Source of the DNA: Symsagittifera roscoffensis
Lineage: Eukaryota; Xenacoelomorpha; Acoela; Convolutidae
Length of the DNA: 64,000 nucleotides
Direction: 5' to 3'
Assembly: GCF_963678635.1 (NCBI RefSeq)
Contig: NC_087071.1
Location: 28,925,325-28,989,324, forward strand
The position numbers and the translations under genes were made by a program. Below the pieces are notes generated by a model, which worked only from the letters and a program-made list of their open reading frames with translations, searched no databases and was not told the origin of the DNA. This document shows, piece by piece, positions 34,954 to 46,962 of this stretch (position 1 is its first letter; each line of letters begins with the position of its first letter).

Positions 34954-35331
34954 CAAAGGCAGATTTAGGATGGGGGGGTGGGCGGACGCTTTCTTTCTCA
35001 GGGATTCGTCCACCTGCCAACCCAAAGAGCCCCTCCTTTGTACTATTTTGGCATAAACATTTCTGGCTGACGGACCCTTAAACTTTTCTAAAGGCGCCTA
35101 TTAATTTTGAGTGAGCCAAAAAAAAGCAATTTTGTGATCAAAATTTTCAAAAAAAAAAATGCCTAAAAACGCCAATTTTTCAAATTTTTGACTTGTTTTT
35201 TCAAAATTTTTCCTGCGTCGAAAAGAAGTGGGAGAGCTAGAAAATCAATTTGGTCGACCTAAAAAAAAGCCGACAAAAGTTTTTTTGAAAAAATTCCACC
35301 CGCCCTCGAGAAAATCCTCGATCCGCCCCTG
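34954..35331 (+). mobile_element. hAT-type MITE, copy with decayed left terminus
   Basis: The left terminus is CAAAGGCAGATTTAGGATGG, then GGCGGACGCTTTC and CAGGGATTCGTCCACCTGCC; the right terminus is AAAATCCTCGATCCGCCCCTG. Flanks are AGCAAAAC on the left and GGCAAATT on the right, sharing GCAAA, consistent with an eroded 8-bp duplication. The frames over it are by-products. Confidence 0.75.
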
Positions 35332-38300
35332 GGCAAATTACAATCAATTACTTACCCTGATTTGTCTCAAGCTTTTCCCCTCACTTGCAAAATCGGTTAA
35401 CTTGTTAATGTAATCTTTGGGGGAAATTCCTTGATTCTGGCCATAAAATGCATAGGTTCTCATTTGGTATGAGCAGCAACCTATAAACAAAATTGATTTT
35501 CGTTAAAAGTTTTCTGCAATATGCACCGATCGGATCCATGTTTCAACAAAGTTTATATTAATATTTCAACTAAGTCGAAGAACCAAAATTTACATAATGT
35601 CAAGTAAATAGGTTTATCTTATTCAACAAAGACTCAAAATGAGCGAATATCCTCTTCTAGTTTGAGCCCTTGTAAGGAAGGAGTAACCTGAAGGAAACAT
35701 TAATTTAAGAAATACTTGAAGAAAAAAATCTATTTGGCTCTTTTGTACTACCAATTTTCTAAACAATCGCGACTTCATCTTGCTATAAATTAAATGGCGA
35801 AAAAAGTTTTTTTTTGGAAAAAGAAAGGTTTAAAATCGTTACCTGAAAAATCGTACTCATTGAAGAAGGAAAACCAATTAATGCTTGTGTAAATTGAGCG
35901 ACTGAATTGTTCAATTTCGAGTGTGTCATTCCAGCGATGCTCACGTGAACGAATTTTGGCAGTCCAGTATCGACTCATGCAGAAGTATGGACTAAATTAC
36001 AAAATTAATTTGAAATGATCCAATAGATATGATGAAAGTTGGTCATTGAAAACTTAGTTTGTACATAATTCTTGAATGGTGTCATATCGATTTCATTTTT
36101 ACAATCCACTAGCATAAAAAGTTAAATTAGAAAAAAAATTGATGATGAGAACTCTATGCAAGAAGGGTATCAAGAGCGATAAAAATCATTTTAAATTCTT
36201 CTGAACTTTCTTTTGACAAACAAACAAAAGATCCTACGCTCAAATATGAATATTTATTTCAGAAAACTTAAATTTTTGACATGGCCTGAAACGAATTGTT
36301 AGTAGTTGGATTATGTTACGGAAAAAATGTTAAGAACTAATTGAATTTTCTGAGATATTTTTGCGTCATCAGAGAATTGAGAAAAGGAGGTCTGAGTTGT
36401 GTTATTCAACCAGTGCATTTGATTTTACGGACTATACACAGACTTTGATAAAAAATGAAATATTGTTGATTCCTACATTGCCTGATGAAACATATCAATA
36501 ATGCTTTTTGTGGTTTTTCATTAAGCGACGAAGCGATTTCAAAAAATGAGTTTTCAAACCCTGCTGCATCCAAGTTTAAGAGAAAAATATCCATAATAAC
36601 GGATAATTATGGTGATTTTTAGAAATTTATGATCTATCATGATTATCAAAAATAAGCGCTTGAAGGTTTTTATAATTGAATATAATCGTGATGTTTTCCA
36701 ATCAAAAATACTTTGTTATAATCAATCATAACTGATCATAGTTAGAACAAAATCTGTTAAATTAAATTAATTATAATTGGATATCATCGATTAGAATCGT
36801 ATATTTTGGCAATTTTTTGTCACACAAAAAGTGTAATTTAACCAAGAGGCCTATTGAAGCTTTGTACCACTTGCGAGACATTACGAAAATGAAAAATAAA
36901 GAAAAAAAATCGAAAAAATTTGAAAAAAAAAACTAATTCATCCAAATTAATCGCAAAACTTGATAAAAAATAACTAGTGGTCCAGCTTAAGCAAGAGGTA
37001 ACTGTTTGATGCTTTGAATTTTTTTCTTTTGATTCGAAAAAAAATGGGTAATTTCAAAATTTCTACTAAAACCATTGAGAAGACGGAATTTTTTTAAGAA
37101 ATAGGCACTTTCCCTGAGATACCATATTTTTCATACAAAATAAGAGGACTCACCGTTTCTGAAGGAAAAGGTATCGCAAGGGTCATTTCTATTCCAAAAT
37201 GTGCACTGGATTGGCGCACAGTTCTGTGTCTGTATGTTCCTGGATTTCAAAGACAAGCCGGTTAACATGTCTTTAAGCGATAAAAAAAATGAAAGAACAG
37301 ATGAAGAAAAATTCGAGTTTGTCGATTGAATACTTAACCGAAAAATTAGCTGTGTAGTTTTCGATGAAAGTCAATTAGTTTCTAATGAGGGTACAATAAC
37401 CAAGTATTAACTTTTTCTAGGGCTATAGCTTTTGCTCTTAAAATTGCTTTGAGAAAAAAATCTTATGCGAAAGAGATTAACAGAAGCTTTTGTTTTGATT
37501 GAACACGCGAACAAAATATCAGAGGGTATTCTTAAAAATAAACGGTTTTGAAAAACGTTAAAAAAACGAAGTATAATTTTTTCGAGGGCGACACATTTTG
37601 TTTCTAAAAACATGGCCGTAGTTGATCATTCAAGGCAGCTTCCAATAACCCATTAATTCGATTGAAAACTATCTTTTAGACTCGGGACGGTCAATTTCAA
37701 GAAAGAACAAAAAAAACTCAAAAAACGCTCGAAAAAACGAAAGTTTGACTTTTTCTAGGGTCATAACTTTTTCGATAATAAAAAACAGTTGAAATTAGCC
37801 GCATATGCAAAAAAATGCCGACAATTTTTTCCATCAAATGAACCCAAACTTTCGTACCTGGGATTTAATTCATAAGAAAACGAGAAAAAAATCCAAAAAT
37901 TTGGGTTGAATCTTCCCCAAAGATTTTCGAAAGCTAAAAAGAGTAAAATTTGGGTTGAATCTTCCCCAAAGATTTTCGAAGGCTAAAAAGCAGTAAAAAG
38001 AGATTAGAAGACTATGCAGGCGCTCAGATGAGCTGGAGTTTTTCTTTGATAAATTTTTGTGCAAATCGAAAGAGTTCTCTACCGAACTAAAAAAAATTGC
38101 AAACAAACTTTTTGAAAATCGAAAGCGTGTCAAAAAATTTGGAAAGACCAAATCCCAAACTTTTTCATAATACCTAATTTCATCTAATATATTTTTTTTG
38201 GCTTCCGGAACTACGCAGTATAGATTGTTGATTCAGCCGACTTATCTAAGCCAAAATCGTTTAATTGAAAAAAAAACATTTGAAAAAATTATTCGAAATC

Positions 38301-39666
38301 AGACTTAGTAAAGACAAAGTACAGAACTTTCAGTCCTAGTTAGAAAAATTTAAAGTCAAAATAAAATCCATGTTTTAGAAAAACAGACTGATAAATTTTA
38401 GTAAAAATTGCTATTTAAAACGTAATATGAGCCGATGGAAACTTGGCTGAAAACCACGAATCCGAAAAAAAAATTCAAAAAATTTTCAAGAAAATTCTAG
38501 AAAAAAATAATTAAAGCTCTAAACGTGCGCCACTTATTTGTTATCTAGAGAGGGTAATTCCATTTGATTTTTTTGAAACTGAGCATGTCTGCAGCAGGGC
38601 AGCAAATGATTCAATTGTTTCTATTAAACTACTTCTTGAATGGAGTCCAAATTTCGATTTGACAATGCTTGCTAACGGCGAGCGTAACTATATCTGGGTT
38701 ATAACTGTATTGGGTTAGTTTTTTTTTCTGTCAATAACAAAATCTTAAAAGACCAGACTCCATTTACAAGATGATTTTTTTTAACACAAATTTTACCCCG
38801 AAACAAAACTTTCATTGAGACCCTTTCATAATAGCTAAAAGGTTCCCGCGTTAAGTGAAAAATGATTTTTCAGAATAAAGCAAGAATCGAAGCAAATTGC
38901 GAATATTTTGTTTGTTCAAAAACTTAAAATGTGCATCATTAAACAACATAAAACATAAGCAGTTCAGATGCTAGAGCGAAGACAATTTGGGCAAACAAAA
39001 GGGTTTTTTAAAATAAATAGTATTAGTTTATCATGGATTTTTTGTGCACAACTAATGAATCAGAAAATAGATAAAAGTAGACAATTATAACAGATCACAA
39101 TCGATTATAAATATACCGAAAAATGGATCGAACATTAAGCGATTAAAGTTATTTTTTTATTTTGTTTTATAATTGATTATAAATTGGCTTCAAAGATAGA
39201 ATTTATAATTGATTATTAATTGATTAAAATCTTTTTTTTCTCAATTTTAGTAAGACTAAGATCATAACATAACTACTAAAACTATAATAAAACTCAAATC
39301 ATTAGTAAGACTAAAACATAATATAGGTAGTAAAATCATAATAATATCCATTGTTGAAGCTTGAAACTGAATGCGGGGATGAAATATATTGCCTCTCTGA
39401 GCTCAACTTCTCGAGGAATTGTAGTTATCTGCAATCAATACTTAACTTAACAACCGTACTTAAATTGGGCGAGTCTTCAGTGGTTTGAGACTACTATTTT
39501 GGCTGGTCTTGGTTTTATTTATGCGTTCTCTAAAAAGTTTATCTATGACGCGGGAAGCGTAATTTCATTGCGGCGTGGCATTTTATCTTGCTCTACGATA
39601 ACTTCAAACTAAATGAGGAACGCTAGCTGAGTAGTTGTTTTCATTATTCTCAAGTTATGTTCTATA
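35332..39666. other. Gene-free AT-rich stretch with small repeats
   Basis: A 49-bp direct duplication (TTGGGTTGAATCTTCCCCAA then AGATTTTCGAA...) lies at 37901-37998. Segments near 36600-36800 and 39095-39310 contain ATTATAATTGATTATAAT-like phrases that belong with the palindrome-rich zone further right. I see no coding exon. Confidence 0.45.
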
Positions 39667-40029
39667 CAAGGGCGGATCTAGGATTTTTTCGAGGCGGGGG
39701 GCGGATTTGCAAAAAAAAATCGAAAACTTTAGGACCTTTTTTTTTAGGTCTACTGAGTTGATTTTTCGAGCTCTCCCTAAGCACAGTTTAGTCTCTGTTT
39801 TAGCCAAACTTTCTGCGCCGCAGGTATTATTTTCAAAAAAAATATATATAAGCACTTTTTTGGAAAATTTTGACCAAAAAAACTGCGTTTTTCGGCGCGC
39901 GCTCCCCCCTCAAAATTAGTGTATTTTGGCGCCAAATGCGCCTTTAGAAAAATTTTAGGGTCGGTCGGCCAAAAATGGATTTTTAAAAAGTACTAAAAAG
40001 CGTCACCTCCCCCCCTAATTCCGCCCCTG
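39667..40029 (-). mobile_element. hAT-type MITE, complete, perfect 8-bp target duplication
   Basis: The element runs from CAAGGGCGGATCTAGGA to CCGCCCCTG (363 bp), in the opposite orientation to the copy at 8885. GTTCTATA is present exactly at 39659-39666 and at 40030-40037. Landmarks include TTTAGGTCTACTGAGTTGAT, GGCGCGCGCTCCCCCCTCAA and TTTAGAAAAATTTTAGGGTC. This is the cleanest copy for defining the family's ends. Confidence 0.9.
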
Positions 40030-40079
40030 GTTCTATATATTCTATATATGTCCAATTATTCTCATTTTCTACTGCTAAT

Positions 40080-42810
40080 TGGCTGAAGGGAATCAAAGCA
40101 AACAAAATTCAAAAATATAGCTTTTTCAAAGTTTTTTTTGCCTAAAACTGTTTGAGACCAGTTATTGAGCAATTGGATTTTTCTAATTTACATGCTCTTC
40201 ACAAAAAAAACTATAATCCCTTTTGTTTGCCCATTTTGTCTTTGACCTTGCCATTGAATTGCTTAATATTTACGGTTTTTGCAGTCTTTGGTTTATATGA
40301 AAATTCAGATCAATTCAATTTATCACTTTTATTTTTTCATTTCTCCTTTGAAGTTGTTTATTAATGCAAGTTTTTAAGTTTTTAGCCACCAAAAATTAGC
40401 ATATTGCATTAGGTTCATGGTTAATTTGGAAGATTTATTTTTTCTGCTAATTTGGTTGTAAAACGTTTTTTTTTTCAGATGAGCCTAAGTGTGACAAGAA
40501 ATCTCGCTTTTAGAGATTTTTTTTTGACAGTTAAAAATAAGCACAGGATTTGATTGAAGTAAATTTTTGGTATGACCGAATCTTGCCAAGTTAAGGTTGG
40601 TCGATTATAATTGATTTGAGGAGTTTTTTTGCATTAACTATTATTAATTATGAATTTTCAAGCATCTAATTTTGGTAACTGTAATCAATTGTAATTGTCA
40701 CAAAAAAAACCTAATAATCTGTTATGATCGATTATTTACGCGTAAACTTGGATGCGGAAAGCAAATGACTTAAATCGCAGTTTAAGTCATTAGGTCGTTA
40801 AGAGTTGGTTATGAGCTCTTAGATTAAAAATTTTTGAAAAAGCTTCTAAGGATCACTTTTGTTCAGATGTAAACAAAAATTTGATCAAACATTTAAAAAA
40901 AACTGAGTATAAACTGAAACGTTAAAGGTCTCAAAACTTTTCTATTTATTTTTTGGTAAAAAAATAGCTACTCGGGATTTGGTTAGTGATAATTTTAGTC
41001 AAATCAATTGCACTGTATACGCTTAATTCGTTTGAAATGATTTCACCCCCTTTGCTTTTTTCAGGTGGCATACAAAGACTCAAGTTATTAAACCTTTTGA
41101 ATTGATCAAAATTCTGTCAAAGTCGGAGATGCTTTCATTTCTGATCAAACTTTTGCAAAATTTGTAATGAAAGTACCAAAATCATTTCAGAAAAAAAAAA
41201 CAAGTGTTAACCTGAAACTGCGGCATGCAGCTCCCAGTAGCGTTTTGGAATCGGGCAGCACAAACTCTAACGATTCTGAATTTGAAGCATTGACCATAAA
41301 GAAAGCTTAAAAAATGAATGATCTCAGCCAATACATTTTTGTTTGTTCTAACAATTTTTTCTCATTAATCAAAATTATTTTCTGTTGCTAATATTTGTGT
41401 TGCTAAATATTTAGATAACATGTCATTTAAATCTTCTGTTACTATTGTAAAAATTTCAAGTTAAACATGAGTCTATCTTCCTCAATTACCATCAGAAATT
41501 TTTGCAGCGATTTCTCCTCAGCAAACTGAGGTATAATTTGAGCGTAAAAATGATCTTTAATGGGAAGCAAACACTATACTAGCGCCAAAAATTTTACTAA
41601 GATTACTTACAGTAGGTTTCCAGCAACAAGAACAAAAGTGATTGTCTGAAATGCATTTTACTATAATTGTTGAGAAAATAAAACTTTTGCCAGAACAAAA
41701 TTGCTAGATCAAAATAACAAACATAATTCAGAAACATAACAATGCCAAACAAACAAATCGTGAAAATTTATTCGGCCATAGCTTTACTTGCAGAATTGCA
41801 GCAATTTCAGGTTTTAACTAAAATCTAAGGCTTACTCAGACGGCGAGCTACCCGCATTAAGTTTCAAGCGTTAATAATCGATTATATTATGATTTAGTAT
41901 TAGTCTTACTAAAATTGAGAAACAATCGATTTTAATCAATTAATAATGGATTCTAATCTCTTTTTTAAAGTCAAACTAAAATTAATTATAATCCATTAAA
42001 ATCGATTATAATCGATTATTTATTCGTCTATTTTTCGATACAATTATAATCGATTAAAATTGATTATAATCCATTATGTTTATTCAAATTTCTAGTTCTT
42101 TAGTTTTGCACAAAAATCCATTATAATCGATTATAAATGATTATAATCATTTTTGTTTGTCCATTTTGTCCTCGAAGTTGCATCTAAACTGCTTATATTT
42201 TATGCTTTTTGTAGACGTTTCTATGAAAATAAAGAAAATTTTTTAAAAAGGTTTCCAATTAGTTCAGATTTATAAGTTTTTTTTTTCATTTCTTCCCCAT
42301 TAGATGTGTTTTGTGATGCATATTTGAAGCTTTTTTTATACACCAAATCATCAACAAATTAATCTAGTTCATGTTTGATTCGGACGATTTATTTTTCATT
42401 TAACTCGGGAACCTTTCCACTCATATCAAGGGATCTCTATGAAACCTTGTGTTCAGATAACCAAAGTGTTCAAATGATCTCTCTTTTAGAGATTTTTTTT
42501 ATTGACACAAACATAATAACCCATAAGATATAATTCGAATGTAGTTTTGAATTGACAAATATTCGGCAAAATTAGAGATTATAACCAATTAGAATCAATT
42601 ATAATTGATTTTAAGGGTTTTTTGTAAGAACTATAGTCAATTTTCATCTATTATAAGAGATTATAATCTCTTGGAAAATATCACGATTATAATCAATTGT
42701 AAATACTTTAAACACCGAATTTTGGTAATTATAATAAATTAGAATTGTCAAAAAATCAGCATAATAATCTGTTATAATTGATTACTTACGCGTAAACTTG
42801 GATGCAGATA
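40080..42810 (+). repeat. Diverged duplication with TAATCGATTA-rich palindromic DNA
   Basis: 40,200-40,756 is paralleled by 42,135-42,806. Shared phrases are TTTGTTTGyCCATTTTGTC, TTTAGAGATTTTTTTT, AATCTGTTATrATyGATTA and ACGCGTAAACTTGGATGCrG. Between and inside them the decamer TAATCGATTA occurs exactly at 41875, 42009, 42047 and 42124, with many one-base variants (TAATTGATTA, TAATCCATTA). Each is a TAAT-N2-ATTA palindrome. No coding sequence is supported. Confidence 0.6.
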
Positions 42811-42976
42811 CTTCAGCATTGTATTTGAAATCTTTTTTCAAAACTAAAAAGTAAAAAGTATGTAAGTAAATATAACAAGTGATTCTATAACAAAGTTAAG
42901 CAAAAACATCATATTCCTGTGTTCTTTGTTACGATTTTTTTTCACCATTTGAATCATAGTCTTCAAAGTTGTTTTT

Positions 42977-45900
42977 AAAAGGGTGAGATGAGCATTTCAA
43001 TACTCGATTGTACAATGTGAATCGTCCTAATCTCAAAAAAAAGATATTTTCAACCAAAGTCGTATGTGGGATTATCTATTTTGAAAAGAAGAGCCCATGA
43101 AAACTTATCAAAAAATTCACAAGAAGAAACAGCGAGAAAGACGATTTAAGACGACTATACTCATGAAAATACAAAGCTATTCCTTTCTGGAAATGCTTTT
43201 TGAATCTCAATGAATTATGAAATCAATAGAATTTTTGAAAAAAAAATATCATACAATCAGAAAAGTAAAAAAGATCTTCTCTTGATTTTTTTTTTAAAAA
43301 TTGGAAACGGGTCCAGGAAGAGTCTCGATTCATTATAAGTTATATCTAAACTTGGGCGTTTACAAACCATTAGTCAAAAATCTAAACGGTGAAACAAATA
43401 AATAAAATTTTCAAAAAGTTTAATCATCAAAATTTTTCATGTCGAAGAAAAAGCGCTGCTTTAATGTTTATTAACATTTTTGTAGTGTGGTGTTGCGTTT
43501 GGTATCGATAATGTGCAAAACAAAAAAAAAACTCTTTTTTTTCAAAATTTTTCATCAAGTTTCAACGTCAATAATTTAATTAGAAAAGAATTGAAAATGA
43601 TTTGTAGTTTTTTTCCCAAAAAATAAAATGATAATTGTGCATGAACTACTAAAACTCTTTTAAAAGTAGAAAAACGAAACGCTCAGTTTTGAATCACGTC
43701 ATGCGAGAACAAATAGTTTTGTACCAGTTAATTTTCTTTTTTGTTATTTTTAATGAACTTGTAGTATTGTATTCACAAATCCAAAAGATGATGAAACTAG
43801 CTTGCAGTACCATTTGAATAAGCTATTAATTTTTGGATTTTTTTAAGATTACAAAAAGCTACGAATAAATACCAATTTATTTCATGAGAAAGAGGTTTTT
43901 ACTCAGTCCAACAACTCAGTTTAAAGATAAAATTTTTACAATATTAAAAATTTCTTTTTTTGCATTAAACCGAAAAAAAAACTTTTTTTATACAGTTTTT
44001 TGAGATCATTACTTTCTTGGAATGTTTTTGTGCTGATTGAGAAGTTCTTCGATAAAAACTCTCGTTATATATTTTTTTATTTTTAGCGTAAGTTTTGATT
44101 AAATAAAAAAACCATAATGGCCCAATTTTAGAAAAACATATTTTTTCGAATTTCGCATACTTATTTGCATCAGATAATTCTGGTAAAAACCTAATCTTTT
44201 TTGTTCTCTTCCTTTTTCTTTACCAAGTTGAGAAAAACGCGATTTAACTTTCCAAAAGGTTTTGATTTTTCTGCTTAACATAAATTAGCACTACTGTAGC
44301 TCCAAATGACAAAGAGTGACTTGAGAAGTCCGTACATTTTCCGAAAATATATACTGACTACATTTTTTAAATTATTTTCTTATAATCTGATATCTTTAAA
44401 ACACTCATTAGTTGGATGAAACTGTAGGAACTTGGATGTAACTGTTCGAAAAAAAAACATTAGTTATAGAAATAAATGACAATCTTTAAAGCAATTTGTT
44501 GCGGCTTGCACAAAATTTGTTTCTTCCAATTAATTGATGAAGTTTTACTATCATTGATATGTTTACAAAAAGTAAAACACAAAAAAGTCATGGTAGATCT
44601 GCATTCATTGTTGAATTTTTGAAATGCTCAAACTATGCTTCGAAAAACAGGATGTTTTAGATGAATTTCTTCATATCAAATGCAGAAGCTGAAAGTGTGA
44701 TCTACCTTTGCAAATAGATGAAAGTTTTGTGTAAGATAATGCTTTTTTCAGGTGGTTGGTAGATGTGGAACTTTAAGAAACGTGTTACTCCCCTTTTTAC
44801 TCCCCTTTTCCAAAATATATTGTTGTTTATTCAAAATCGACCTTCAGTTCTTGAGATTGCTTTCTTTCATGGACACTTACATGCAATATAGTTAGAAATA
44901 AAAGCAAGGGCGAAGAACAAAAACATTATTGAATAATTGGTGAGTCATTTAGATGCATATTTTTGTTTTAAAAAGGGTGAGATGAGCATTTCAATACTCG
45001 GTTGTACAATGTGAATCGTCCTAATCTCAAAAAAAAGATATTTTCAACCAAAGTCGTATGTGGGATTATCTATTTTGAAAAGAAGAGCCCATGAAAACTT
45101 ATCAAAAAATTCACAAGAAGAAACAGCGAGAAAGACGATTTAAGACGACTATACTCATGAAAATACAAAGCTATTCCTTTCTGGAAATGCTTTTTGAATC
45201 TCAGTGAATTATGAAATCAATAGAATTTTTGAAAAAAAATATCATACAATCAGAAAAGTAAAAAAGATCTTCTCTTGATTTTTTTTTTAAAAATTGGAAA
45301 CGGGTCCAGGAAGAGTCTCGATTCATTATAAGTTATATCTGAACTTGGGCGTTTACAAACCATTAGTCAAAAATCTAAACGGTGAAACAAATAAATAAAA
45401 TTTTCAAAAAGTTTAATCATCAAAATTTTTCATGTCGAAGAAAAAGCGCTGCTTTAATGTTTATTAACATTTTTGTAGTGTGGTGTTGCGTTTGGTATCG
45501 ATAATGTGCAAAACAAAAAAAACTCTTTTTTTTCAAAATTTTTCATCAAGTTTCAACGTCAATAATTTAATTAGAAAAGAATTGAAAATGATTTGTAGTT
45601 TTTTTTCCCAAAAAATAAAATGATAATTGTGCATGAACTACTAAAACTCTTTTAAAAGTAGAAAAACGAAACGCTCAGTTTTGAATCACGTCATGCGAGA
45701 ACAAATAGTTTTGTACCAGTTAATTTTCTTTTTTATTATTTTTAATGAACTTGTAGTATTGTATTCACAAATCCAAAAGATGATGAAACTAGTTTGCAGT
45801 ACCATTTGAATAAGCTGTTAATTTTTGGATTTTTTTAAGATTACAAAAAGCTACGAATAAATACCAAATTTATTTCATAAGAAAGGTGTTTTTGCTCAGT

Positions 45901-46962
45901 CCAACAACTCAATTTAAAGATAAAATTTTTACAATATTAAAAATTTCTTTTTTTGCATTAAACCGAAAAAAAAACTTTTTTTTATACAGTTTTTGGAGAT
46001 CATTACTTTCTTGGAATGTTTTTGTGCTGATTGAGAAGTTCTTCGATAAAAATTCTCGTTAAATAATTTTTTATTTTTAGCGTAAGTTTTGATTAAATAA
46101 AAAAACCATAATGGCCCAATTTTAGAAAAACATATTTTTTCGAATTTCGCATACTTATTTGCATCAGATAATTCTGGTAAAAACCTAAGCTTTTTTGTTC
46201 TCTTCCTTTTTCTTTACCAAGTTGAGAAAAACGCGATTTAACTTTCCAAAAGTTTTTGATTTTTCTGCTTAACATAAATTAGCACTACTGTAGCTCCAAA
46301 TGACAAAGAGTGACTTGAGAAGTCCGTACATTTTCCGAAAATATATACTGACTACATTTTTAAAATTATTTTCTTATAATCTGATATCTTTAAAACACTC
46401 ATTAGCTGGATGAAACTGTAGGAACTTGGATGTAACTGTTCGAAAAAAAACATTAGAAATAGAAATAAATGACAATCTTTAAAGCAATTTGTTGCGGCTT
46501 GCACAAAATTTGTTTCTTCCAATTAATTGATGAAGTTTTACTATCATTGATATGTTTACAAAAAGTAAAACACAAAAAAGTCATGGTAGATCTGCATTCA
46601 TTGTTGAATTTTTGAAATGCTCAAACTATGCTTCGAAATACAGGATGTTTTAGATGAATTTCTTCATATCAAATGCAGAAGCTGAAAGTGTGATCTACCT
46701 TTGCAAATAGATTAAAGTTTTGCGTAACATAATGCTTTTTTCAGGTGGTTGGTAGATGTGGAACTTTAAGAAACGTGTTACTCCCCTTTTTACTCCCCTT
46801 TTCCAAAAATATATTGTTGTTTATTCAAAATCGACCTTCAGTTCTTGAGATTGCTTTCTTTCATGGACACTTACATGCAATATAGTTACAAATAAAAGCA
46901 AGGGCGAAGAACAAAAACATTATTGAATAATTGGTGAGTCATTTAGATGCATATTTTTGTTG
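42977..46962 (+). repeat. Recent tandem duplication, two 1.99-kb units
   Basis: Unit 1 (42977-44970) and unit 2 (44971-46962) are nearly identical over their whole length, offset by 1,994 bp. Both start AAAAGGGTGAGATGAGCATTT and end GTGAGTCATTTAGATGCATATTTTTGTT. Differences are single bases and changes in homopolymer length. The units lie at the left end of an older array of related units (next entry). An antisense 60-codon frame is present in both (44099-44281, 46093-46275), but I do not see it kept intact in the older units. Confidence 0.9.

Noticed and set aside
44099-46275. Two near-identical 60-codon antisense frames (MLSRKIK...)
   Set aside because: They are duplicates produced by the recent 2-kb tandem duplication; the frame is not kept intact in the older units.
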